Source of the DNA: Cupriavidus laharis
GTDB lineage: Bacteria > Pseudomonadota > Gammaproteobacteria > Burkholderiales > Burkholderiaceae
DNA: 64,000 nt
NCBI RefSeq assembly: GCF_914271435.1
Contig: NZ_CAJZAI010000009.1
Coordinates: forward strand, 62,001-126,000
Direction: 5' to 3'
Under the pieces are notes generated by a model. It did not search any database. It had not been told where the DNA came from and was given only the letters and a program-made list of their open reading frames with translations. Shown one piece after another: positions 36,954 to 45,862 of this stretch. The first letter of the stretch is position 1, and each line of letters begins with the position of its first letter. A program made the translations under genes and the position numbers.

Positions 36954-37382
36954 TCAGTGCAGCAGGATCAGCCGCGGCACGGCATCGGCACCGCTCCAGA
37001 CGATGGCGTTCTGGCCATATTTCGTGCCAAGTGCGCTGGCAGTGTCGAGCGATATACCAAGTACCAGGAAGCTGGGCTCGCCCGGCCAGCCGTTGTCCGG
37101 ATGCTGGCCGATGCCCGGGATGGCCGAAAAGCCGAGTTGCGCGAGTTCATCGGCCAACGCCTGCTGCCGCGCGTCGTTGTGCGATGCATCGCATGGCTGG
37201 CTGAATGGATTCGCCGCGGTGATGAACGCGCTCGATGCCACATGCAGGCGCGCATGCAACGCAGCCAGCGGCGCGCTGCGCTGATCGACCTTCAGGGTGA
37301 GCGGCGCCTCGCCATGCACGCGATACTCGGTCTCGCGATAGGCCCGCAGCGTGGCGTCATCGATCGCGGAGCGCGCTGGCAT
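36954..37382 (-). CDS. DUF3293 domain-containing protein
   Basis: The 142-residue cytoplasmic protein has the DUF3293 pattern: 'SSAFITAANPFSQPCDASHNDAR', PGIGQHPDNGWPGEPSFLVLGIS and the C-terminal 'KYGQNAIVWSGADAVPRLILL'. The family is of unknown function. It lies 4 bp after the stop of the Crp/Fnr gene and 2 bp before the DUF2459 gene, so the three form one leftward operon. Confidence 0.87.
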   Translation of the reverse strand: MPARSAIDDATLRAYRETEYRVHGEAPLTLKVDQRSAPLAALHARLHVASSAFITAANPFSQPCDASHNDARQQALADELAQLGFSAIPGIGQHPDNGWPGEPSFLVLGISLDTASALGTKYGQNAIVWSGADAVPRLILLH

Positions 37383-37386
37383 GGTG

Positions 37387-38055
37387 TCACTCGCCGTACT
37401 GGCGGAGCCCGTCCAGGTCCAGCACTTCGATTACGCCATAGTCCACCCGCACCAGGCCCTGCTGTTCGAGCACCTTGAGCGCCTGGTTGGCGCGCTGGCG
37501 CGAGATGCCGGCGAGCAGGCCAATTTCTTCCTGAGAGATCTCCAGCGTTTTGCCGATGCCAGGATAGAGATGCTCATTGAACAGCGACGACACCGCGCGG
37601 GCCACGCGCGAGTCGATGTCGAGCAGGCGCTCGTACTCCACCGCGGCGATGAACTGGCCGAGCCGCTCGTTGAACTGCGTGAGCAGGAAGCGCGTGAACG
37701 GCAGGCTGGTATCCAGCAACCACAGAAACGTCTCGCGCGGCAGGAACGCGATGGTCGAGCGGCGCAACGCCATCACGTCGTACTTGCGGATCTCCGACTT
37801 GAGCACCGCGCCTTCGCCGAACCAGCCGCCGGTCGGCACGCCGGTGAAGGTGACGGACTTGCCGGATGGCGACACGGTAGTGATCTTGACGATGCCTTCG
37901 AGCACGCCCATCCAGTGCTCGGCCATGTCGCCCTTGTGGCAGACGTAGTCGCCCTGCGTGTACTCGTGCACGAACATCGCGCGGCGGACGCGATCACGCT
38001 GCTCCGGACTGAGGTCCGCGGCCCATACGCAGCGGTCGACGAAATCGTTCAGCAT
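37387..38055 (-). CDS. Crp/Fnr family transcriptional regulator
   Basis: The 222-residue protein has a cyclic-nucleotide-binding-like beta roll (about 10-120: 'GDYVCHKGDMAEHWMGVLEGIVKI', GGWFGEGAVL), a dimerisation helix, and a C-terminal winged helix with SQEEIGLLAGISRQRANQALKVLEQQGLV (about 168-196). No Fnr-type cysteine cluster is visible, so the effector is unknown. It is divergent from the acyl-CoA ligase and Liv operon, making that operon and itself the likely targets. A perfect TTGTCAC-N4-GTGACAA palindrome lies 35 bp upstream of its start. Confidence 0.9.
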   Translation of the reverse strand: MLNDFVDRCVWAADLSPEQRDRVRRAMFVHEYTQGDYVCHKGDMAEHWMGVLEGIVKITTVSPSGKSVTFTGVPTGGWFGEGAVLKSEIRKYDVMALRRSTIAFLPRETFLWLLDTSLPFTRFLLTQFNERLGQFIAAVEYERLLDIDSRVARAVSSLFNEHLYPGIGKTLEISQEEIGLLAGISRQRANQALKVLEQQGLVRVDYGVIEVLDLDGLRQYGE

Positions 38056-38090
38056 GGCCTGAAAAGGATCCTGTAGGGATTAACCCGGAA

Positions 38091-38108
38091 TTGTCACCGG
38101 CGTGACAA
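38091..38108. promoter_or_regulatory. Candidate Crp/Fnr-type operator
   Basis: TTGTCAC-CGGC-GTGACAA is a perfect 7-bp inverted repeat with a 4-bp spacer, matching the shape of Crp/Fnr boxes (TGTCA...TGACA). It lies 36-53 bp before the regulator start codon and about 200 bp before the acyl-CoA ligase start. Confidence 0.7.
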
Positions 38109-38305
38109 CCCGGGGGGAAGGCATCGGCTATCTTACGATCACCACGGAGCCGGCAAGTGCCGCAAGACAAGTCAGCAAACAAGGCACGACGGGCTTGATG
38201 CGCTGCGGCATGACTGCCGCCAGGCAAAACAGGCCAAGTATAACGACCCGGACCGGCGCTTGACACCGCGCGTGGATCCCCACGGCGGAGGGACAGGAGA
38301 CAGCG

Positions 38306-40264
38306 ATGCAGGAATCGTCGGCGACGACCTTCCCGCGACTGCTGCTGGAGCACGCCCGGCTACGCCCGGCGCATCCGGCCTATCGCGAAAAGGATCTCGG
38401 CATCTGGCAGACATACAGTTGGTCACAGGCGGCACAGGAGGTTCGGGCGCTCGCATGCGGGCTCGCTGCTTTGGGCTTCACGCGCGGCATGAACCTGGCG
38501 GTGGTCGGCGACAACCGCCCGCGCCTGTACTGGGCCATGACCGCGGCCCAGGCACTGGGCGGCGTGCCGGTGCCGCTGTACCAGGACGCCATTGCCAATG
38601 AAATGGTCTATGTGCTCAACGATGCGGAGATCGACTTCGCCATCGTCGAAGACCAGGAGCAGGTGGACAAGCTGCTCGAAGTCGAAGCGCAGCTTGCCGA
38701 ATCCGGCCGCCGCGTGCACCACGTCATCTACGAAGACCCGCGCGGGCTGCGCGACTACGATCATCCGTCGCTGATGTCGTACCAGCGCCTGCAGGAGATC
38801 GGCCGCGAATATGACCAGGCGCATCCGGGCTTCTACGACGAGGCGATTGCCGCGGGCTCGCCCGAGGACACGGCCATCATCCTCTACACGTCGGGCACCA
38901 CCGGCAAGCCCAAGGGCGTGTGCCACGCGCACCGTGGCCTGATCGGCTCCGCGCAGAACGGATGCCGCTTCGATGGCCTGACGGCGAAGGACGATGTACT
39001 GTCCTACCTGCCGATGGCGTGGGTCGGCGACAACCTGTTCTCTTACGCGCAGGCCATGGTGGCGGGCTTCACCGTGAACTGCCCGGAATCGCGCGAAACC
39101 GTGATGACGGACCTGCGCGAGATCGGCCCGACCTACTACTTCGCGCCGCCGCGCATCTATGAAGGCCTGCTGACGCAGGTGATGATCCGCATGGAAGACG
39201 CGGGCTGGGTCAAGCGCAAGCTGTTCCACTGGGCCATGGGCGTGGCGCGGCGCTGCGGTGCCGACATCCTCGACGGCAAGCCGGTGGGCCTGGCCGACCG
39301 CGTGCGCCATGCTGCTGGCGAGCTGCTGGTCTACGGTCCGCTGCGCAACGTGCTCGGCATGAGCCGCATCCGCGTGGGCTATACCGCGGGCGAGGCCATC
39401 GGCCCGGACCTGTTCCGCTTCTACCGCTCGATCGGCGTGAACCTCAAGCAGTTCTATGGCCAGACCGAGACCTGCGCCTATGTCTGCCTGCAGCCGGACG
39501 GCCATGTGAAGTTCGATTCCGTTGGCCCTGCAGCGCCGGGCATGGAAATCCGCATCGCCGAGAACGGCGAGGTGCTGGTGCGCGGCGTGGGGCTGCTCAA
39601 GTCCTACTACAAGCGCGACGATGCCACGCGAGAGGCCATCAACGACGAGGGTTACTTCATGACAGGCGACGCCGGCGTGATCGACGCCGACGGCCACCTG
39701 AAGATCATCGACCGTGCCAAGGATGTGGGCAAGCTTGCCGACGGCTCGATGTTCGCGCCCAAGTACATCGAGAACAAGCTCAAGTTCTTCCCGTACATCA
39801 AGGAAGCGGTGGCCTTCGGTACCGGCCGCGACCAGGTCTGCGCGTTCATCAACATCGACTTCGATGCGGTGGGCAACTGGGCAGAGCGCCGCCACCTGCC
39901 GTATGCGGGCTACATCGACCTGGCTGGCCAGCCCGACGTGATCGCGATGATCGGCGAATGCGTCGAGCAGGTGAATGCCGACCTGGCCAACGATGCCATG
40001 CTGGCCGGCTCGCAGGTCGCGCGCTTCCTGATCCTGCACAAGGAGCTGGACCCGGATGATGACGAGCTGACGCGCACGCGCAAGGTGCGGCGCGGCTTCA
40101 TCGCGGAAAAGTATGGCGTGCTGGTCGATGCGCTGTATGCGGGCAAGACCGAGCAGTTCATCGAGACGCGCGTCAAGTTCGAGGACGGTCGCGAGGGCAG
40201 CGTGTCGGCCACGCTGAAGCTGGTGGATGCCAAACGCCTGCCGCCGTCGGCACGTGCGGCGTGA
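38306..40264 (+). CDS. AMP-dependent acyl-CoA synthetase (long-chain type)
   Basis: The 652-residue adenylate-forming ligase activates a carboxylic acid to its CoA thioester. The P-loop IILYTSGTTGKPKGV is at about residues 193-207. 'QFYGQTETCAYVC' and 'GYFMTGDAGVIDADGHLKIIDRAKDVGKLADGSMFAPKYIENKLKF' give the adenylation and hinge motifs. The size and motif set fit long-chain or bulky-acid ligases. It is the first gene of a cluster with a Liv-type ABC transporter, so it probably activates the imported compound. The substrate is unknown. Confidence 0.9.
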   Translation: MQESSATTFPRLLLEHARLRPAHPAYREKDLGIWQTYSWSQAAQEVRALACGLAALGFTRGMNLAVVGDNRPRLYWAMTAAQALGGVPVPLYQDAIANEMVYVLNDAEIDFAIVEDQEQVDKLLEVEAQLAESGRRVHHVIYEDPRGLRDYDHPSLMSYQRLQEIGREYDQAHPGFYDEAIAAGSPEDTAIILYTSGTTGKPKGVCHAHRGLIGSAQNGCRFDGLTAKDDVLSYLPMAWVGDNLFSYAQAMVAGFTVNCPESRETVMTDLREIGPTYYFAPPRIYEGLLTQVMIRMEDAGWVKRKLFHWAMGVARRCGADILDGKPVGLADRVRHAAGELLVYGPLRNVLGMSRIRVGYTAGEAIGPDLFRFYRSIGVNLKQFYGQTETCAYVCLQPDGHVKFDSVGPAAPGMEIRIAENGEVLVRGVGLLKSYYKRDDATREAINDEGYFMTGDAGVIDADGHLKIIDRAKDVGKLADGSMFAPKYIENKLKFFPYIKEAVAFGTGRDQVCAFINIDFDAVGNWAERRHLPYAGYIDLAGQPDVIAMIGECVEQVNADLANDAMLAGSQVARFLILHKELDPDDDELTRTRKVRRGFIAEKYGVLVDALYAGKTEQFIETRVKFEDGREGSVSATLKLVDAKRLPPSARAA

Positions 40265-40280
40265 GCAGGGGAGCAAGAGC

Positions 40281-41273
40281 ATGACGCAAGTGGCCTGGCA
40301 AGGAACGGACCGCGTGCCCGCGGGGCAGCGCGGCGGACAACCCGAATGGAGCGGCATGGCGCGCACGGATGCATCAGGTGCCATTCCCGGCGGCGGGGCC
40401 ATTGCGCCGAGCGGCCCGATGGCGCCTGGCGCGCCGCTGGCCGACATGGGCCTGCAGACCGGTGCGCAGCAATCGCAGCAGACGCATGAGCAGGCACGCA
40501 CCGGCGGCGAGGTGATCCTGGACCTGCAGCACATCTCGCTGTCGTTCGGCGGCGTGAAGGCGCTGACCGATATCTCGTTCGATGTGTGCGAGCACGAGAT
40601 CCGCGCCATCATCGGACCGAACGGCGCGGGCAAGAGCTCGATGCTGAACGTGATCAACGGCGTGTACCACCCGCAGCAGGGGCGCATCGTGTTCCGCGGC
40701 GAGGAACGCCGCCAGATGCATCCGACCGCCGCCGCGCGGCAAGGCATTGCCCGTACGTTCCAGAACATCGCGCTGTTCAAGGGCATGACGGTGCTGGACA
40801 ACATCATGACCGGCCGCAACACGCAGTTCCGCACCGGCTTCCTGGCGCATGCGCTGTGGTGGGGCCCGGCGCGCAACGAGGAGATGCGGCACCGGCAGAA
40901 GGTGGAAGAGGTGATTGACTTCCTGGAGATCCAGTCGATCCGCAAGACGCCGGTCGGGCGCCTGCCGTACGGCCTGCAAAAGCGCGTGGAACTGGCGCGC
41001 GCGCTCGCGGCCGAGCCGTCGATGCTGCTGCTGGACGAACCGATGGCCGGCATGAACGTGGAAGAGAAGCAGGACATGTGCCGCTTCATTCTGGACGTGA
41101 ACCGGCAGTTCGGCACCACCATCGTGCTGATCGAGCACGACATGGGCGTGGTGATGGATATCTCGGACCGCGTGGTGGTGCTGGATTACGGCAAGAAGAT
41201 CGGTGATGGCACGCCGGACGAGGTGAAGGGGAATCCGGACGTGATCAAGGCGTATTTGGGCACGTCGCACTGA
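40281..41273 (+). CDS. Liv-type ABC transporter ATP-binding protein (LivG-like)
   Basis: The 330-residue ATPase has Walker A GPNGAGKSS (about 112-120), a LivG-type signature LPYGLQKRVELARAL, Walker B MLLLDEPMAGMN and the switch histidine in IEHDMGVVMDI. It energises uptake with the two permeases and the binding protein downstream. The first 76 residues are a Gly/Pro/Ala/Gln-rich, probably disordered extension not found in ordinary LivG, with internal ATGs at codons 26 and 56. The GGGGAG at 40268-40273 supports the long start, which is 16 bp after the ligase stop. Confidence 0.9.
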   Translation: MTQVAWQGTDRVPAGQRGGQPEWSGMARTDASGAIPGGGAIAPSGPMAPGAPLADMGLQTGAQQSQQTHEQARTGGEVILDLQHISLSFGGVKALTDISFDVCEHEIRAIIGPNGAGKSSMLNVINGVYHPQQGRIVFRGEERRQMHPTAAARQGIARTFQNIALFKGMTVLDNIMTGRNTQFRTGFLAHALWWGPARNEEMRHRQKVEEVIDFLEIQSIRKTPVGRLPYGLQKRVELARALAAEPSMLLLDEPMAGMNVEEKQDMCRFILDVNRQFGTTIVLIEHDMGVVMDISDRVVVLDYGKKIGDGTPDEVKGNPDVIKAYLGTSH

Positions 41274-41279
41274 TTAGCC

Positions 41280-41381
41280 ACCGTCATTCCCGCGTAGGCG
41301 GGAATCCAGCGTCTTTCGCGTTCCCTTCCCGAAAGGCGAAAGCAAGAGACGCTGGGTCCCCGCTTTCGCGGGGACGACGAA
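41280..41381. repeat. Dispersed palindromic repeat, family 1, copy B
   Basis: CGTCATTCCCGCG..GCGGGAAT and GTCCCCGC..GCGGGGAC palindromes oppose each other around CAGCGTC...GACGCTGG. A central TTCC..GAAAGG hairpin is also present. It lies between the LivG-like and LivH-like genes inside the operon. It is in inverted orientation relative to copy A. Confidence 0.85.
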
Positions 41382-41407
41382 GTTGAAACCGATGGTGGGA
41401 ATGAACC

Positions 41408-42322
41408 ATGACGTTCTTCATTGAAATCCTGCTCGGCGGCCTGCTGTCGGGCCTGATGTACTCGCTGGTGGCGCTGGGCTTCGTGCTGATCTACAAGGCC
41501 TCGGGCGTGTTCAACTTCGCGCAGGGCGCGATGGTCTACTTCGCCGCGCTGGCCGTGGTGGGCCTGATGGACAAGGGCTTGCCGATGTGGGCCGCCGTGA
41601 TCGGCGCCTTCGTTGTGATGATCATCGTGGGCATGAGCACCGAGCGCTTCGTGCTGCGCAAGCTGGTCAACCAGCCGCCCATCACGCTGTTCATGGCCAC
41701 CATCGGCCTGTCGTTCTTCCTGGAAGGGCTGGGGCCGCTGTTGTTCGGCAACGAAGTGCGCCCGATCAACCTCGGCATCGTCGACGAGCCGATCGAGGCG
41801 ATCCTGACGCGTTTCAACATTGTCCTCTCCAAGTTCGATATCGCCGCCGCCGCGATCGCGGGCGTGCTGGTAGGCTCGCTGGCCCTGTTCTTCCAGTACA
41901 CCAAGGTGGGCCGCGCGCTGCGTGCCGTCGCCGACGACCACCAGGCCGCGCTGTCGCTGGGCATTCCGCTGCAGCACATCTGGGCGATCGTGTGGGGCGT
42001 GGCGGGCTTTGTCGCGCTGGTGGCCGGCATGCTGTGGGGCTCGCGCAATGGCGTGCAGTTCGCACTGACGCTGACCGCGCTGAAGGCGCTGCCGGTGCTG
42101 ATCCTCGGTGGCTTTACTTCGGTGCCGGGCGCCATCGTTGGCGGCCTGATCATCGGCGCGTCGGAGAAGCTTGCCGAGATCTACATCCCGCCGGTGTTCC
42201 AGTCGGCGTTCGGCGGCAACTTCGGCGGCATCGAAGGCTGGTTCCCGTATGTCTTCGCGCTGCTGTTCCTGCTGGTCAGGCCCGAAGGCTTGTTTGGTGA
42301 AAAGCATATCGACCGCGTTTAA
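41408..42322 (+). CDS. Branched-chain-type ABC transporter permease (LivH-like)
   Basis: The 304-residue inner-membrane permease has about eight helices. 'GGLLSGLMYSLVALGFVLIYKASGVFNFAQGAMVYFAAL' is the LivH family opening and 'GRALRAVADDHQAALSLGIPLQHI' the EAA-like loop contacting the ATPase. It pairs with the LivM-like permease downstream. Repeats lie on both sides (41280-41381 and 42326-42412), which lengthen the intergenic gaps in this operon. Confidence 0.92.
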   Translation: MTFFIEILLGGLLSGLMYSLVALGFVLIYKASGVFNFAQGAMVYFAALAVVGLMDKGLPMWAAVIGAFVVMIIVGMSTERFVLRKLVNQPPITLFMATIGLSFFLEGLGPLLFGNEVRPINLGIVDEPIEAILTRFNIVLSKFDIAAAAIAGVLVGSLALFFQYTKVGRALRAVADDHQAALSLGIPLQHIWAIVWGVAGFVALVAGMLWGSRNGVQFALTLTALKALPVLILGGFTSVPGAIVGGLIIGASEKLAEIYIPPVFQSAFGGNFGGIEGWFPYVFALLFLLVRPEGLFGEKHIDRV

Positions 42323-42325
42323 GCC

Positions 42326-42412
42326 CGTCGTTCCCGCGAAGGCGGGAACCCAGTGACTTTTACCGCCAACGCATCAAAGCCGCTGGGCTCCCGCCTTCGC
42401 GGGAGCGACGAG
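42326..42412. repeat. Dispersed palindromic repeat, family 1, copy C
   Basis: CGTTCCCGCG..GCGGGAAC and GCTCCCGCC..GGCGGGAGC-type palindromes flank a CAGTGAC...CGCTGG spacer. It lies between the two permease genes and begins 4 bp after the LivH-like stop. Confidence 0.85.
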
Positions 42413-42428
42413 CAGGAAGGAGACAAAG

Positions 42429-43505
42429 ATGTTCTATCGTGAAGCCGGCCAGTTCAAGACGAGCTACGTTGCCGACAGCCAGATCTTCCCCATCCGCCAG
42501 GACCGCATCGGCTTTGCTGTGCTGATGGCGGTGGCCTTCCTGGTGATTCCGTTCGTCGGGTCGGAATACTGGTTCTCGGCCATCCTGATCCCGTTCCTGA
42601 TCTTTGCGCTGGCCGCGCTGGGCCTGAACATCCTGACGGGCTATGCCGGGCAGTTGTCGCTGGGCACGGCGGCCTTCATGGCAGTGGGTGCCTATGCCGC
42701 CTATAACTTCCAGTTGCGCATCGAAGGGCTCCCGGTGCTGCTCACGTTCATTCTCGCAGGCCTGTCTGCCGCCGTGGTCGGGGTGGCGTTCGGCCTGCCG
42801 TCGCTGCGCATCAAGGGCTTCTACCTGGCGGTGGCGACGCTGGCTGCGCAGTTTTTCGTGGTGTGGGCGCTGACCAAGTTCCCCTGGTTCTCCAACAACA
42901 GCTCGTCGGGCGTGATCACGGCGCAGCGGTTGGACTTGTTCGGCATCGCGATCGACACACCGGTGAAGAAGTACCTGTTCGTGCTGACCCTCGTCACGGT
43001 GCTCGCACTGATCGCCAAGAACCTCGTGCGTTCGGCTACCGGCCGTGCGTGGATGTCGGTGCGCGACATGGACGTGGCGGCCGAGGTGATCGGCATCCCG
43101 CTGATGCGCACCAAGCTGCTGGCCTTTGCGGTGAGCTCGTTCTACTGCGGCGTGGCCGGTGCGCTGTACGCGTTCTGCTACCTCGGCTCGGTCGAACCGG
43201 ACGGCTTCTCGCTGGACCTGTCGTTCCGCGTGCTGTTCATGATCATCATCGGCGGCGTGGGCAGCATCCTGGGTTCTTTCCTGGGTGCGGCGTTCATCCT
43301 GCTGCTGCCGATCTTCCTGGACAACGTGCTGCCGCCGCTCGCATCGCTGCTGCACCTGCCGTTCACGAATGCCACGGTGTCGCACATCCAGCTGATGGTG
43401 TTCGGCGGCCTGATCATCTTCTTCCTGATCGTGGAGCCGCACGGACTCGCGCGGCTCTGGCAGATCGCCAAGGAGAAGCTGAGGCTGTGGCCGTTCCCGC
43501 ACTAA
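42429..43505 (+). CDS. Branched-chain-type ABC transporter permease (LivM-like)
   Basis: The 358-residue permease has about nine helices. 'LGLNILTGYAGQLSLGTAAFMAVGAYAAYN' is the LivM hallmark, and 'GRAWMSVRDMDVAAEVIGIPLMRTKLLAFAVSSFYCGVAGAL' contains the ATPase-coupling loop. A GGAAGGAG ribosome site is created at the end of the upstream repeat element. It works with the LivH-like permease as a heterodimer. Confidence 0.92.
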   Translation: MFYREAGQFKTSYVADSQIFPIRQDRIGFAVLMAVAFLVIPFVGSEYWFSAILIPFLIFALAALGLNILTGYAGQLSLGTAAFMAVGAYAAYNFQLRIEGLPVLLTFILAGLSAAVVGVAFGLPSLRIKGFYLAVATLAAQFFVVWALTKFPWFSNNSSSGVITAQRLDLFGIAIDTPVKKYLFVLTLVTVLALIAKNLVRSATGRAWMSVRDMDVAAEVIGIPLMRTKLLAFAVSSFYCGVAGALYAFCYLGSVEPDGFSLDLSFRVLFMIIIGGVGSILGSFLGAAFILLLPIFLDNVLPPLASLLHLPFTNATVSHIQLMVFGGLIIFFLIVEPHGLARLWQIAKEKLRLWPFPH

Positions 43506-43589
43506 TCGTATCAACCGCTTTCTGGTGTAGCTTTTCGATCAAACGGGTACCCCATAACAAACGCACCTGCCAAGGTGAAGGAGACTGTC

Positions 43590-44927
43590 ATGACAACCCT
43601 GATTCGCAATGTGCAGCGTGCCGTGCTGGCCGTGAGTGCCGCGGCCGCGCTGATGGCGCCGGCGGCAACCGCGCTGGCGCAGGCCAACGAGCAGTTCGTG
43701 GCGCTGCCCAGCTACCGTGTGGGCCCGTATGGCGCCAACGGGCAGTCCTGGTATGGCGGCTTCATCGACTACCTGAACTACGTCAACCTGAAGGATGGCG
43801 GCGTCAACGGCGTCAAGCTGAGCTGGGAAGAATGCGAGACCGAGTACAACAACGCCAAGGGCGTGGAGTGCTATGAGCGCCTGAAGTCGAAGAACGCCAC
43901 CACCAAGGGCACCGCCTACCACGCGATGTCGACGGGCATCTCCTACGCGCTGGTCGACAAGACCGCCTCCGACAAGGTGCCGCTCGTGATGATGGGCTAC
44001 GGCCGCACGGATGCGGTGGACGGCTCGGTCTTCCCCTATGCCTTCCCGCTCGTGACGACGTACCAGATGCAGGTGTCGGCCATCGTGAAGTACCTCGCGG
44101 GCAAGAGCGGCGGCTCGCTGGCCGGCAAGAAGATCGTCTACCTGTATCACGACTCCGCCTATGGCAAGGAGCCGATCGTGGCGCTGCAGGCCGAAGCGAA
44201 GCTCGGCAAGTTCAACCTGGTCGAGATCCCGGTCGCGCATCCCGGCAATGAACAGGGCGCGCAGTGGCTGAAGATCCGCCAGGAGAACCCGGACTACGTG
44301 ATCTTCTGGGGCTGGGGCGTGATGAACCAGACCGCGCTGAAGGCCGCGCAAAAGGTGGGCTTCCCGCGTGACAAGATGATCGGCTCCTGGTGGGCGGGTT
44401 CGGAAGAAGACACCGTGCCGGCCGGCGAGGCTTCCAAGGGCTATATGAGCGCCACCTGGAACGTGGCCGGCCGCAGTGTGCCGCTGATCGCCGATATCGA
44501 CAAGGTGGTGTACGGCGCGGGCAAGGGCAATATGCAGGACAAGAACAAGGTCGGTTCCGTGCTCTACAACCGTGGCGTTTCGGCTGCCGTCGTGACCGTG
44601 GAAGCCATCCGCGTGGCGCAGGCGAAGTTCGGCAAGGGCAAGCCGATGACCGGCGACCAGATGCGCTGGGCGTTCGAGAACCTGAACCTGACCAACGCGC
44701 GCCTGCAGCAGCTTGGCGCCACCGGCCTGCTGCCGGAGATCAAGACGAGCTGCGAGAACCACGAGGGCTCGGGCAAGGTGAAGATCCAGCAATGGGATGG
44801 CACCAAGTGGGTCGTGGTGTCCGACTGGATCGAAGGCAACAAGAACCTGATCCACCCGCTGTTCAAGGCGACCGCCGCGCAGTATGCGAAGGAGAAGGGG
44901 ATCACGCCGGGGTGCATGAAGTCGTGA
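43590..44927 (+). CDS. Liv-type periplasmic substrate-binding protein
   Basis: The 445-residue protein has a signal peptide (about 1-31, ending ATALAQ) and a type I periplasmic binding fold. The 'VGPYGANGQSWYGGFIDYLNYVNLKDGGVNG' lobe, 'KKIVYLYHDSAYGKEPI' hinge strand, and 'NPDYVIFWGWGVMNQTALKAAQKVGFP' are recognisable. It is larger than LivJ/LivK (about 370) and belongs to a group linked to acyl-CoA ligase genes. The ligand is therefore more likely an organic acid than leucine (inference). GAAGGAG at 43576-43582 supports the start at 43590. Confidence 0.9.
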   Translation: MTTLIRNVQRAVLAVSAAAALMAPAATALAQANEQFVALPSYRVGPYGANGQSWYGGFIDYLNYVNLKDGGVNGVKLSWEECETEYNNAKGVECYERLKSKNATTKGTAYHAMSTGISYALVDKTASDKVPLVMMGYGRTDAVDGSVFPYAFPLVTTYQMQVSAIVKYLAGKSGGSLAGKKIVYLYHDSAYGKEPIVALQAEAKLGKFNLVEIPVAHPGNEQGAQWLKIRQENPDYVIFWGWGVMNQTALKAAQKVGFPRDKMIGSWWAGSEEDTVPAGEASKGYMSATWNVAGRSVPLIADIDKVVYGAGKGNMQDKNKVGSVLYNRGVSAAVVTVEAIRVAQAKFGKGKPMTGDQMRWAFENLNLTNARLQQLGATGLLPEIKTSCENHEGSGKVKIQQWDGTKWVVVSDWIEGNKNLIHPLFKATAAQYAKEKGITPGCMKS

Positions 44928-44945
44928 TGCTGTCTGTGTTCTGAC

Positions 44946-44987
44946 GGTTGTCTCCCCTCACCCGCTTGCGGGAGAGGGGAGACAACC
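44946..44987. repeat. Palindromic repeat, family 2, copy B
   Basis: Arms 44946-44965 and 44968-44987 pair over 20 bp with one mismatch and a 2-nt loop (TT), with core CTCCCCT..CCCGC/GCGGG..AGGGGAG. It lies between the binding-protein gene and the second ATPase gene. A hairpin here could give extra stability or partial termination after the abundant binding-protein message. Confidence 0.85.
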
Positions 44988-45037
44988 GAATGCAACGTGA
45001 AGTCCCGAGTTACCGCAATGCCAACACGAGCCGTACC

Positions 45038-45853
45038 ATGACCCTCCTCTCCGTCAACAACATCGAAGTCATCTACGATCACGTGATCCTGGTGCTCAAG
45101 GGCGTGTCGCTCGAAGTGCCGGAGGGCAAGATCGTGGCCCTGCTGGGGGCCAACGGCGCCGGCAAGACCACGACGCTCAAGGCCATCTCCAACCTGCTGC
45201 ACGCGGAGCGCGGCGACGTCACCAAGGGCTCGATCGAATATCGCGGCGACCGTGTCGACCAGCTCACGCCGAACGACCTGGTCAGGCGCGGCGTGATCCA
45301 GGTGATGGAGGGCCGTCACTGCTTCGCCCACCTCACCATCGAGGAGAACCTGCTGACCGGTGCCTACACGCGCGGCCTGTCGCGTGGCGAGACGCGCGAC
45401 GAACTCGAGAAGATCTACGCCTACTTCCCGCGCCTGAAGACGCGCCGCAAGTCGCAGGCGGGCTACACCTCGGGCGGCGAGCAGCAGATGTGCGCGATCG
45501 GCCGGGCCATGATGGCCAAGCCCGCGATGATCCTGCTGGACGAGCCGTCGATGGGCCTGGCGCCGCAGATCGTCGAGGAGATCTTCGAGATCGTGCGCGA
45601 CCTGAACACGCGCGAGAAGGTCAGCTTCCTGCTGGCCGAGCAGAACACCATGGTGGCGCTGCGCTATGCCGACTACGGCTACATCCTCGAGAACGGCCGC
45701 GTGGTGATGGATGGCGACGCCGAGTCGCTGCGCACCAACGAGGACGTCAAGGAGTTCTACCTTGGCGTGGCCGCCAACGATGCTGACGGCGGGGAGCGCA
45801 AGTCGTTCCGGGATGTGAAGAGCTATCGCCGAAGGAAGCGCTGGCTGGCATAG
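45038..45853 (+). CDS. Liv-type ABC transporter ATP-binding protein (LivF-like)
   Basis: The 271-residue ATPase has Walker A GANGAGKTTT (about 38-47), the LivF-type 'GVIQVMEGRHCFAHLTIEENLLTGAY', signature TSGGEQQMCAIGRAM and Walker B MILLDEPSMGLAP, with H-loop replaced by LLAEQNTMVAL as in other LivF proteins. The ATG at 45038 begins the conserved MTLLSVNNIEVIY. An in-frame ATG at 44990 is preceded by GGGAG from the palindromic repeat and would add 16 residues. Confidence 0.9.
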   Translation: MTLLSVNNIEVIYDHVILVLKGVSLEVPEGKIVALLGANGAGKTTTLKAISNLLHAERGDVTKGSIEYRGDRVDQLTPNDLVRRGVIQVMEGRHCFAHLTIEENLLTGAYTRGLSRGETRDELEKIYAYFPRLKTRRKSQAGYTSGGEQQMCAIGRAMMAKPAMILLDEPSMGLAPQIVEEIFEIVRDLNTREKVSFLLAEQNTMVALRYADYGYILENGRVVMDGDAESLRTNEDVKEFYLGVAANDADGGERKSFRDVKSYRRRKRWLA

Positions 45854-45862
45854 GCCCGTTTG

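Noticed and set aside
38423..41143. A 906-codon open frame antisense to the acyl-CoA ligase and LivG-like gene
   Set aside because: Same reason: it is antisense to certain genes and lacks domain signatures.
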